Part shown: positions 13,425-19,916 of the stretch, one piece after another | Position numbering within the stretch: position 1 is the stretch's first letter | How the letters are laid out: the number at the start of each line of letters is the position of its first letter | Assembly (NCBI GenBank): GCA_900553515.1 | Contig: USDN01000053.1 | Span: forward strand, 1 to 19,916 | DNA: 19,916 nucleotides | Reading direction: 5' to 3' | From: an uncultured Blautia sp. | GTDB taxonomy: Bacteria > Bacillota > Clostridia > Lachnospirales > Lachnospiraceae | The notes under the pieces: generated by a model | The model's input: the letters and a program-made list of their open reading frames with translations, nothing else | What the model was told of the DNA's origin: nothing | The model's database searches: none | Position numbers and translations under genes: made by a program

Positions 13425-14531
13425 TTAATATTCCTCATCGTAACTGTCATAACCGCTGTCATTATAGTCTTCGCTGTAATCCCCACTGTAATCTTCAAGA
13501 TCCTCTCCGCTTCCATCTTCACTGGTTTCATTGGGATTGGGACCTACATAATTTCCATCTTTATCCAGCTGTCCATAACCGGTATAGCTTCCATCTTCCA
13601 TATATCCGCCAAGCCAGCTGCCATTTGCAGCAATGCTCTCCTCAGTAGGTCTGGAGCCTACATAGTTTCCGTTCTGGTCATATTCACCTTCACCGGTATA
13701 GTCACCCTCCAGATCATACCCTCCATGCCAGTTAGCCACTGCATTCTCGTAAGCAGCCGCAGTATCCACATCCGCGATCACACCATCCTCGCCCATATCC
13801 TGCTCGAAGGTAATCGTCTTGGAATTGTCATTTACATTTTCCAGATGAAGGATTCCCTTTTTTCCGGAAAGCTTGGGCAAAATTGCACTGACACGTGTCA
13901 TCTTGTCCTCAAGATACTCGTCCTTTCCCAGCATCACCCGGATATCTCCATAAGTTAAAGTAATCTGATAACTGGTGTCAAATTCAATATGATCCGGTAT
14001 GGCATCGTTCTTCTGGAAAATAGTTGCCAGCGCCACCGCAGTGGTAAGAACCGAGCTTCCCTTAATCGGAAGCTTCTCCCCTTCGATCACATGGCTTACT
14101 TCAATGCCGTCAAAAAAAGGCACCAGTTCATCCCTTGTATGGGAACTTTCAATAAAAATACCGTTTCTGTCAAAATAAATATAGCTGTCCAGATAAGGAA
14201 TGCAGCCTACCGCCTTCTTTTCCCGGACACTGATGCAGATACTGTTGTGAGAAAGCCTGGTAATATGAAAGCCTTCCACAAAAGGCACACCCTCTACGTC
14301 CACCCTGGAATGGAGCAAAACTGCAAGAACGGAATTATCCGTAAAAGCCCCCCGCAAAGCCATCTCCTTCACCTGTTCATCCGTGTAACGGGAGGTTCCC
14401 ATTACCTCCACCTTTGTCACATGAAAGTAGGAAAAGAAAAAGACAAGTCCTGCCAGCAGAACTGCCCCCAGGGTACCCAGAATCGCTTTCTTATGTTTTC
14501 TATAGATCAGCTTCATTTTCAGTGATTTCAT
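13425..14531 (-). CDS. ftsQ: FtsQ/DivIB cell division protein with repeat-bearing C-terminal tail
   Basis: A 368-residue bitopic membrane protein. A basic N-terminus is followed by one transmembrane helix (17-36), a POTRA domain (about 37-104, FHVTKVEVMGTSRYTDEQV start) and the FtsQ/DivIB beta domain up to about residue 245. It scaffolds the divisome outside the membrane. Beyond the usual domain is an extension of about 110 residues: two 38-residue-spaced repeats of pattern WxGGYxxxGxYTGxG...DGNYVGxxP (268-299 and 306-337), then an acidic Tyr/Asp/Glu-rich tail (339-368). The ATG at 14531 lies 6 nt after the murA stop, with AGGA about 10 nt upstream. Copy B of the palindromic element directly follows the stop. 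Confidence 0.9.
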   Translation of the reverse strand: MKSLKMKLIYRKHKKAILGTLGAVLLAGLVFFFSYFHVTKVEVMGTSRYTDEQVKEMALRGAFTDNSVLAVLLHSRVDVEGVPFVEGFHITRLSHNSICISVREKKAVGCIPYLDSYIYFDRNGIFIESSHTRDELVPFFDGIEVSHVIEGEKLPIKGSSVLTTAVALATIFQKNDAIPDHIEFDTSYQITLTYGDIRVMLGKDEYLEDKMTRVSAILPKLSGKKGILHLENVNDNSKTITFEQDMGEDGVIADVDTAAAYENAVANWHGGYDLEGDYTGEGEYDQNGNYVGSRPTEESIAANGSWLGGYMEDGSYTGYGQLDKDGNYVGPNPNETSEDGSGEDLEDYSGDYSEDYNDSGYDSYDEEY

Positions 14532-14537
14532 ATATTG

Positions 14538-15797
14538 TTATTCCTGTATCCTTTTTACTGCTGCTCCCAGCGCATTAAGATCCTGGCAAATATGCTCATA
14601 CCCACGCTGTACAAAAGAATATCCTTCCAGTGCGGTAACTCCCTTGGCCCCAAGTGCTGCCAGGATCAGGGCTGCACCGCCTCTCAATTCCTGTGCCTGC
14701 ACAGCTGCTCCATGTAAAGTCTTTACACCGCAGATCACAGCCTCATTTCCCTGTACGCGGATCCTGGCTCCCATTTTCTGCAACTGGTCAGCTACTTTAT
14801 AACGGTCTTCAAAAACCATTTCACGAATGCAGCTTTCCCCCTCTATGGTGGAAAGAACTGCCATTACAGGAGACTGCAGATCTGTTGGAAATCCTGGATA
14901 CACTCCCGTTTCCAGCAGTTTAACAGGGCTTTGAACATTTTTTCCATTGACTAATAGTTTACCACTGTTACCTTTATATTGTCCACCCATTTTCCTATAT
15001 ACTTCCAGAAAGGCCTTCAGTTCTCCTTCCGGAGGGTTTTCCAGAACAATCTGGCTTCTGGTGACAGCTGCCGCACAGATATAGGTTCCTGACACAATGC
15101 GGTCTGGCGGCACCTGAATGCACCCGGCACTCAGGCTTTTAACTCCCTGGATTCTTATTTCAGAAGTTCCATCCCCCTGTATTTTTGCTCCCATGGAACG
15201 CATATACCTGCAAAGCCACTGTATTTCCGGCTCGCAGGCACAATTTTCCAGTACAGTCTCTCCATCTGCAAGCACGGCTCCTAAAATGCCCTGCTGAGTG
15301 GCTCCCACACTTCTTTTTGAAAAAGAGACCAATGCCCCTTGCAGATAAGGTGCTTCTGCCACCAAAAATCCCTGTTTCTCTGTGATCACTGCGCCAAGCT
15401 TCCGAAGCACAAAAAGATGCATATCAATAGGTCTTTTCCCGATCACGCACCCACCTGGATAACCAAGACTTCCTTTCCCGTTTCTTGCGAGAAGCGCTCC
15501 AAGAAGAATCACGGAAGACCGCATCCTCCCTGTAAATTCAAAAGGAACTGACCATTTACCGGCATTTTCGCAATCCATATACAGATCATGGCCTTCCCAC
15601 CAGGTCACTGCCCCAAGCTTCTGAAGAATTTCCTCCATACAAAAAACATCCGCGATCCGCGGACAGCCTTTGAGCACGCTGACTCCCCGATGTAAAAGAG
15701 ACGCCGCCATCATAGGAAGCGCTGCATTTTTTGATCCCTGTATCCGAATACTTCCCTTCAGCTGGTGTCCTCCCTCAATGTAAATCCGGTCATTCAA
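14538..15797 (-). CDS. murA: UDP-N-acetylglucosamine 1-carboxyvinyltransferase (MurA)
   Basis: This cytoplasmic enzyme transfers enolpyruvate from phosphoenolpyruvate to UDP-GlcNAc, the first committed step of peptidoglycan synthesis. Visible are GSKNAALP (active-site Lys-Asn), the mobile loop GYPGGCVIGKRPID with the catalytic Cys targeted by fosfomycin, FPTDLQSP with the catalytic Asp, and the phosphate-contacting ELRGGAALI Arg. The TTG at 15797 is preferred: AGGAG is 8 nt upstream, and the resulting start MNDRIYIEGGHQL matches family length. A GTG at 15806, three codons earlier, is the alternative. It lies between ftsW and ftsQ, where many Clostridia have murG before it. Confidence 0.95.
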   Translation of the reverse strand: MNDRIYIEGGHQLKGSIRIQGSKNAALPMMAASLLHRGVSVLKGCPRIADVFCMEEILQKLGAVTWWEGHDLYMDCENAGKWSVPFEFTGRMRSSVILLGALLARNGKGSLGYPGGCVIGKRPIDMHLFVLRKLGAVITEKQGFLVAEAPYLQGALVSFSKRSVGATQQGILGAVLADGETVLENCACEPEIQWLCRYMRSMGAKIQGDGTSEIRIQGVKSLSAGCIQVPPDRIVSGTYICAAAVTRSQIVLENPPEGELKAFLEVYRKMGGQYKGNSGKLLVNGKNVQSPVKLLETGVYPGFPTDLQSPVMAVLSTIEGESCIREMVFEDRYKVADQLQKMGARIRVQGNEAVICGVKTLHGAAVQAQELRGGAALILAALGAKGVTALEGYSFVQRGYEHICQDLNALGAAVKRIQE

Positions 15798-15864
15798 GCC
15801 ATTCACTCCTAAAGGGCCTCTTACCTTTTATTGTATGCGAATATTTCTGACTGGTGATAAAATT

Positions 15865-16947
15865 TCATTTTCTGCTTACGCTCAAAGCCAGCCCCATCTC
15901 GCCCAGAAGAAACACCACTGAAGTTCCGCCATAGCTGATAAAGGGAAGAGTGATTCCTGTATTTGGAATAGTATTTGTCACCACAGCAATATTCAGGATC
16001 ACCTGAATGGCCATATGGCTCATAATGCCAACGCACAAAAGTGTTCCTTGCAACTCCCGGCAGTGAAGGGCAATCACCATCAGTCTCCACATAAGAAGCC
16101 CGAATATGACAATGAGAAAAAAAGCCCCGGTCAGTCCCAGTTCTTCGCAGATAATGGAAAAGATCATATCATTCTGAGCTTCCGGCACAAATCCCAGCTT
16201 CTGCAGGCTGCTGCCAAATCCTCTTCCGAAAAGCCCGCCGCTTCCAATAGCATAAAGTCCCTGAATGGTCTGAAAACCCTTTTCATACTTCTCCGGATTT
16301 CGCCATATGGCAAGTCTTTCCAGACGGTAGCTCTCTGCTGCCAGAAACACTGCGATCACTGCTACACCAGTTACTCCCATTCCGATAAATCTGGCATATC
16401 CCGGATCTGATATAAAGATCAGGATTACACCGATTCCAAGGATTATGATTGCCGTACTTAGGTTATTAGAGCCTACCAGTCCTACAATTGGAAGAAGTGT
16501 CAGCATTGTCCTGCACATAAACCAGAAGCCAGCTGTAATCTTTTTGCTTCCCTGGATCTGCCAGGTGAGAAAAAGGATCACTGCAGCTTTTGCGAATTCT
16601 GAAGGCTGAAAAGACAATGGTCCAAAATTCAGCCACCTTTTGGAGCCATTGATTTCCTGTCCTACAAACAAAACTGCTGTAGAAAGTCCCATAGATAAGA
16701 GATAAGCAGCCGGTGCCAGCCGCACAAGGAATCGGTAATCTGTTTCTGCTACTATGTACATGGTCATAAGGCCCAGAGCTGTTGCAAAAAGCTGCTTTTT
16801 AAAATAATAGGCAGAGTCGCCGAAACGTACTCTGCCATTATATTCACTGATGGAAAACAGCATGACCAGTCCGAATACTGCCAGAAGCAGCACAAGGATC
16901 AGTAAAACCGTGTCTGTTTTCGTTTCTTTCTTTCGCTCCCGGATCAT
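15865..16947 (-). CDS. ftsW: FtsW/SEDS family peptidoglycan glycosyltransferase
   Basis: A 360-residue polytopic membrane protein of the SEDS family (FtsW/SpoVE/RodA) with about ten hydrophobic segments. Family landmarks are NFGPLSFQPSEFAKAA, the GFVPEAQNDMIFSIICEELG stretch with the conserved acidic pair, and ISYGGTSVV near the C-terminus. With a class B penicillin-binding protein it polymerises glycan strands at the septum. Its place in the mraY-murD cluster favours FtsW or the sporulation paralogue SpoVE over RodA. The ATG at 16947 is chosen because GGAG lies 9 nt upstream. Longer in-frame starts at 17043 (TTG) and 16971 lack ribosome sites. A small frame ends with its TGA overlapping this ATG. 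Confidence 0.92.
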   Translation of the reverse strand: MIRERKKETKTDTVLLILVLLLAVFGLVMLFSISEYNGRVRFGDSAYYFKKQLFATALGLMTMYIVAETDYRFLVRLAPAAYLLSMGLSTAVLFVGQEINGSKRWLNFGPLSFQPSEFAKAAVILFLTWQIQGSKKITAGFWFMCRTMLTLLPIVGLVGSNNLSTAIIILGIGVILIFISDPGYARFIGMGVTGVAVIAVFLAAESYRLERLAIWRNPEKYEKGFQTIQGLYAIGSGGLFGRGFGSSLQKLGFVPEAQNDMIFSIICEELGLTGAFFLIVIFGLLMWRLMVIALHCRELQGTLLCVGIMSHMAIQVILNIAVVTNTIPNTGITLPFISYGGTSVVFLLGEMGLALSVSRK

Positions 16948-17021
16948 AGAGATCTGCTCCTGACGTCCCATGCCTTGATTAAAGCATATGCCAGATCCGG
17001 GTATTCTATGAGATAAATCAT
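16944..17021 (-). CDS. Possible 25-residue leader peptide overlapping ftsW
   Basis: A short frame from ATG at 17021 encodes a peptide ending in YALIKAWDVRSRSL. Its TGA overlaps the ftsW ATG (ATGA), and the ftsW ribosome site lies inside it. This layout is typical of translational coupling. The open frame extends upstream to a TAG near 17060 without a better start, and the site before the ATG (CAGG, 11 nt) is weak. It may be a real small gene, a remnant of a longer gene, or chance. Confidence 0.3.
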   Translation of the reverse strand: MIYLIEYPDLAYALIKAWDVRSRSL

Positions 17022-17100
17022 AAGTTTCTGTACCTGCCGCCAATCACATTCTGCCGGCTACGACAACCGAATTCGAGTGAAATATACTACAAAACAGAAC

Positions 17101-17184
17101 GTGCAAATTGCAGGAATGATTTTTCAAACAGGCTCCAGAGCGTGCCTCCAAAAGGCTTTCTTCAAGATGTACGCTGCAATTTGC
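17101..17184. repeat. Palindromic element copy C, head-to-head arrangement
   Basis: Two arms of the element meet at their AGAG ends: TTTTTCAAACAGGCTC on the left and GAGCGTGCC on the right, joined near 17136. The outer parts GCAAATTGCAG (17103-17113) and CTGCAATTTGC (17174-17184) also pair perfectly. It begins 6 nt after the murD stop on the minus strand and fills much of the murD-ftsW gap. Confidence 0.75.
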
Positions 17185-17190
17185 GGTATA

Positions 17191-18546
17191 TTACAGTGCT
17201 CTCACATACTCCTTAAACATCTGGCCTCTCTGCTCATAATTGTCAAACTGACCCCAGCTTGCGCATGCAGGAGATAAAAGAACCGCGTCCCCGGCGTTTG
17301 CCTTATCCGCACACACCTGCACAGCTTCTTTCAGATCCTCGCAGAGAATAATGTCATGAAAACCGTTCTTCTCAGCTGCAGCCTTAATTTTCTCTTTCGT
17401 CTGACCAATAAGTACCAGATACCTTACTTTGCCGTCAAATGCCTGGATCCACTCATCATAGCTGGATTCCTTATCATATCCGCCGCCAATCAGAAGAGTC
17501 GGACGGTTCATTGCCTGGATTCCCTTAATAGCCGCATCCGGGTTGGTTCCCTTTGAATCGTTATAATATGCTACACCGTTTTTCTCAGTTACATACTCAA
17601 TTCTGTGCTCCACGGCTGTAAACTCACAGATACTCCTACGGATGCTATCCATATCAACACCTGCGTAGTAAGCCATGGCCACTGCTGCCATTACATTCTC
17701 AAAATTGTGTGTACCAAGAAGCTTCAGCTCTCCTGTTCTCACAACCGGAATCTCCTCTTTCTCTGTGCGGAGAATAATCTGGTTTCCTCTCAGGAAAATA
17801 CCCTGTTCAAGTTCTCTTGCACTGGAAAAATATACAGCCTTTGGCACAATGCTTTTGCCAAATTCACGAAGGATTTCATCCTCATAATTCAGAACACATA
17901 CATCCTCCGGACCCTGGTTGCTGGTGATCAGCTCTTTCACGCGGATATACTCAGCCATTGTATGATGACGGTTCAGATGATCCTCTGTGATATTCAAAAT
18001 GGCGCTTACCCTTGGAGCAAATTTCCAGATAGTCTCAAGCTGGAAGCTGCTGATCTCTGCAACCGTGACAGTCTCATCGGTCATCTCCAGTGACTTGGAA
18101 GTATACGGAGTTCCAATATTTCCAACAACAAATACAGATGGACGTGCATCTGACATGATTTTTCCAAGAAGAGCTGTTGTTGTAGTTTTTCCGTTTGTTC
18201 CGGTAATTGCAAGAACTTCACCCTTTCCCGTCTGATAAGCCAGTTCAACCTCGCCCCATACAGGAAGTCCCTGATCATAAAAACCTTTTACAATTGGAAG
18301 ATCTGTGGGAACTCCAGGACTTAATACCACAAGGTCCAGGCTTTCCTGAACTTCCTTCGGCAGCTCTCCTGCATAGATGGGAAGTTCATAATTCCCACTG
18401 ATTTTATGTAATACGCTTTCTTTATCCAGATCTGCTTTTCCATCGTAGAGAACCGGGCAGGCACCAACTGCATTCAAAAGATCAGCTGCGCCGATACCGC
18501 TTTTTCCGGCTCCGAAAACCAGAACTTTTTTTCCTTTTAATTCCAT
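17191..18546 (-). CDS. murD: UDP-N-acetylmuramoyl-L-alanine--D-glutamate ligase (MurD)
   Basis: A 451-residue cytoplasmic Mur ligase that adds D-glutamate to UDP-MurNAc-L-Ala using ATP. The order of motifs is complete: N-terminal Rossmann-like FGAGKSGIGAA (11-21), ATP-binding GTNGKTTT (116-123), AEISSFQLE (metal/ATP region), NITEDHLNRH, HRIEYV and NDSKGTNPDA, and a C-terminal SPACASWGQFDNYEQRG typical of MurD. AAGGAGG stands 9 nt before the ATG. It lies 74 nt after mraY in the same direction, with no terminator between. Confidence 0.97.
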   Translation of the reverse strand: MELKGKKVLVFGAGKSGIGAADLLNAVGACPVLYDGKADLDKESVLHKISGNYELPIYAGELPKEVQESLDLVVLSPGVPTDLPIVKGFYDQGLPVWGEVELAYQTGKGEVLAITGTNGKTTTTALLGKIMSDARPSVFVVGNIGTPYTSKSLEMTDETVTVAEISSFQLETIWKFAPRVSAILNITEDHLNRHHTMAEYIRVKELITSNQGPEDVCVLNYEDEILREFGKSIVPKAVYFSSARELEQGIFLRGNQIILRTEKEEIPVVRTGELKLLGTHNFENVMAAVAMAYYAGVDMDSIRRSICEFTAVEHRIEYVTEKNGVAYYNDSKGTNPDAAIKGIQAMNRPTLLIGGGYDKESSYDEWIQAFDGKVRYLVLIGQTKEKIKAAAEKNGFHDIILCEDLKEAVQVCADKANAGDAVLLSPACASWGQFDNYEQRGQMFKEYVRAL

Positions 18547-18620
18547 GATTTATTTCCTCCTTAATGCCTTGCAATGGATGCCCCGGAATTCTCCCTTTTC
18601 AGACATGCTTCAGGCAGCTC

Positions 18621-19577
18621 TTACAGGGCTAAAAGTCCGATCAGGCACATAATTGCAGTCACAATGGTAAACACTGCAACTACTCTGGCTTCTGACCATC
18701 CGCAAAGCTCAAAATGATGATGGATAGGCGCCATTTTGAAAATACGTTTGCCATGTGTTGCTTTGAAATAGGTTACCTGGATCATAACGGACAGTACCTC
18801 GACCAGATAGATCAGGCCCACGATCAGTATGAACAGAGGCATCTGCAGCATATAAGCCACACCTGCCACAAATCCGCCAAGTGCCAGAGATCCTGTATCA
18901 CCCATGAATACACTTGCCGGATATACATTGTAAAGTAAAAATCCCATCAGTCCGCCGATAACAGCACAGGTGACAGGCTCGATACCGGACTGGGTTCCAA
19001 TGGATACAACCGTGAAGAATACGGCTACGATCAGGGTAACGCTGGTAGCAAGACCGTCTACACCGTCAGTAAAGTTTACGCCATTTACAGTTCCGATCAC
19101 TGCAAAGAACAGCACTGGTACAGCCAGCCAGCCAAGATTCAGATAATGTCCTCCCCAGAACGGAATGCGCATGGTCAGGGACACATCTGTATATCGAAGC
19201 AGGTAGAAAGTGAAAATACCAGTTACCACTACCTGAAGCAGAAATTTCTGCCATGGGAGAAGTCCGTCAGATCTTCTAAGGACTACCTTCAGATAATCAT
19301 CCAGAAAACCGATCAGTCCGAATCCCAGAGTCAGGAACAAAACCGGGATAATTTTGGGATAATCTTTTACATAAAACAATGAAGTAATAATCGTGGATAT
19401 CAGAAAGATCACGCCGCCCATAGTCGGAGTTCCGGCCTTTTTCAGATGCGACTGTACGCCCTCTGTTCTCTCTGTCTGTCCCATTTTCAGCTTACGCAGA
19501 AAAGGAATGATAACAGGTCCTAATACTGCACTGATTGCGAAGGAAATCAGCACCGGGATCACAATATGAAATTCCAT
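18621..19577 (-). CDS. mraY: Phospho-N-acetylmuramoyl-pentapeptide-transferase (MraY)
   Basis: A 318-residue membrane enzyme that links phospho-MurNAc-pentapeptide to undecaprenyl phosphate, forming lipid I. About ten transmembrane segments are visible. Catalytic motifs are FLDDYLKV (the adjacent aspartates), NFTDGVDGLA, FMGDTGSLALGG and the HHHFELCGWSE loop. The ATG at 19577 has AGAGG 7 nt upstream; a GTG two codons earlier overlaps that site and is less likely. It is the first gene of the mraY-murD-ftsW-murA-ftsQ run visible here. A predicted promoter (19709-19737) and a palindromic element (19615-19687) lie in its upstream region. Confidence 0.96.
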   Translation of the reverse strand: MEFHIVIPVLISFAISAVLGPVIIPFLRKLKMGQTERTEGVQSHLKKAGTPTMGGVIFLISTIITSLFYVKDYPKIIPVLFLTLGFGLIGFLDDYLKVVLRRSDGLLPWQKFLLQVVVTGIFTFYLLRYTDVSLTMRIPFWGGHYLNLGWLAVPVLFFAVIGTVNGVNFTDGVDGLATSVTLIVAVFFTVVSIGTQSGIEPVTCAVIGGLMGFLLYNVYPASVFMGDTGSLALGGFVAGVAYMLQMPLFILIVGLIYLVEVLSVMIQVTYFKATHGKRIFKMAPIHHHFELCGWSEARVVAVFTIVTAIMCLIGLLAL

Positions 19578-19614
19578 CCTCACACCTCTTTAATTCTTTC
19601 GTTTTTTTCGTTCC

Positions 19615-19687
19615 AGAGTCTGTTTAAAAAAGCATTCCGCACAAAGTGTGACACACATCTTGCAGAAACCATTTTCAAACACGCTCT
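19615..19687. repeat. Palindromic element copy D in the mraY leader
   Basis: A 73-bp inverted-repeat element with ends AGAGTCTGTTT and AAACACGCTCT. Arms continue with AAAA/TTTT and TCCGCA/TGCAGA pairing, and the centre is a GTGT/ACAC hairpin. Read on the minus strand, the inner stem is followed by six T residues, resembling a transcription terminator. It lies between the predicted promoter and the mraY start. Confidence 0.88.
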
Positions 19688-19708
19688 AAACTTTTTAAAG
19701 CATCTTAT

Positions 19709-19737
19709 AGTATAAAGCTTTTCCCCTTATTTATCAA
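19709..19737 (-). promoter_or_regulatory. Predicted mraY promoter
   Basis: Minus strand TTGATA (19737-19732), 17-nt spacer, TATACT (19714-19709). The leader would be about 125 nt and would include palindromic element D. Confidence 0.6.
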
Positions 19738-19768
19738 CCCATAGCTTGGTTTTTGCAAGATAATATCC

Positions 19769-19836
19769 CTACATTGTTTACTACTTACCTCGTGACCGGT
19801 AACACACTTCTCCTTGCTCACAGCCTGACCGGTCAC
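19769..19836 (-). repeat. 33-bp imperfect tandem repeat with TGACCGGTCA palindromic cores
   Basis: On the minus strand two 33-nt units begin GTGACCGGTCA (from 19836) and GTTACCGGTCA (from 19803). Because the cores are palindromic, GTGACCGGT and ACCGGTCAC also form a 9-bp inverted repeat (19792-19800 with 19828-19836). The units could be paired operator sites upstream of the mraY promoter, an RNA stem, or a coding remnant. The rest of 19578-19916 holds elements D and E and the promoter. Confidence 0.55.
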
Positions 19837-19864
19837 CGAAGCTTATCTTTCTTTTTTCTGATTT

Positions 19865-19916
19865 AGAGCGTGTTTGAAAAAGGCTTTCTGCAAGATGTGC
19901 GTCACAATTTGTGGGA
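19865..19916 (+). repeat. Palindromic element copy E, truncated by window end
   Basis: Begins AGAGCG, preceded by T as in copy A, then TGTTTGAAAAAGGCTTTC and CTGCAAGATGTGCGTCACA, nearly identical to copy B. The right half lies outside the window. Confidence 0.85.

Overview
The window is about 19.9 kb of a low-to-mid GC Firmicutes chromosome. The best fit is a Lachnospiraceae species (Blautia-like). This is inferred from protein style, strong GGAGG ribosome sites, the infC-rpmI-rplT and dcw gene orders, and the DUF4364, DUF1540 and YesL families; it is not proven. All genes run leftward (minus strand) except one small cysteine-rich gene at 11597-11917. No tRNA, rRNA, CRISPR array or intact insertion sequence was seen.

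Left part (1-4975). A truncated Rpn-type PD-(D/E)XK nuclease gene runs off the left edge through a 12/48-bp tandem repeat that encodes an acidic/basic EG-rich tail. It has its own promoter near 1046-1074. Next is a three-gene unit (YesL/DUF624 membrane protein, TIGR01212-type radical SAM protein, DUF4364 winged-helix protein) with a promoter near 3483-3511 and a perfect terminator at 1181-1223. Then come a membrane-anchored polysaccharide deacetylase and a cytidylate kinase-like protein, separated by a terminator.

Middle (5029-9752). A complete branched-chain amino acid ABC transporter lies in transcription order binding protein, livH, livM, livG, livF. It starts from a strong promoter at 9799-9827, and a hairpin between the binding-protein gene and livH probably lowers expression of the permease genes. 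Upstream, the infC-rpmI-rplT translation operon (9953-11135) has a consensus promoter, a leader of about 250 nt with an internal terminator, and an apparent ATT initiation codon for infC.

Right part (12032-19577). This is a cell-wall and division cluster transcribed mraY, murD, ftsW, murA, ftsQ, ftsZ. It makes lipid I, the muropeptide stem, a SEDS glycosyltransferase, the first committed murein enzyme, and the divisome proteins DivIB/FtsQ and FtsZ. murG and ftsA are absent from this stretch. FtsQ carries an unusual C-terminal repeat and acidic tail.

The most striking unexplained structure is a family of short palindromic elements with termini resembling AGAGCGTGTTT and AAACACGCTCT. Copies lie at 11916, 13358-13424, 17101-17184 (inverted, head-to-head), 19615-19687 and 19865 to the edge. 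They sit at gene boundaries, several of them exactly at stop codons. The second point of interest is an in-frame internal start with a strong ribosome site inside the Rpn nuclease gene, the arrangement known for intragenic Rpn antitoxins.
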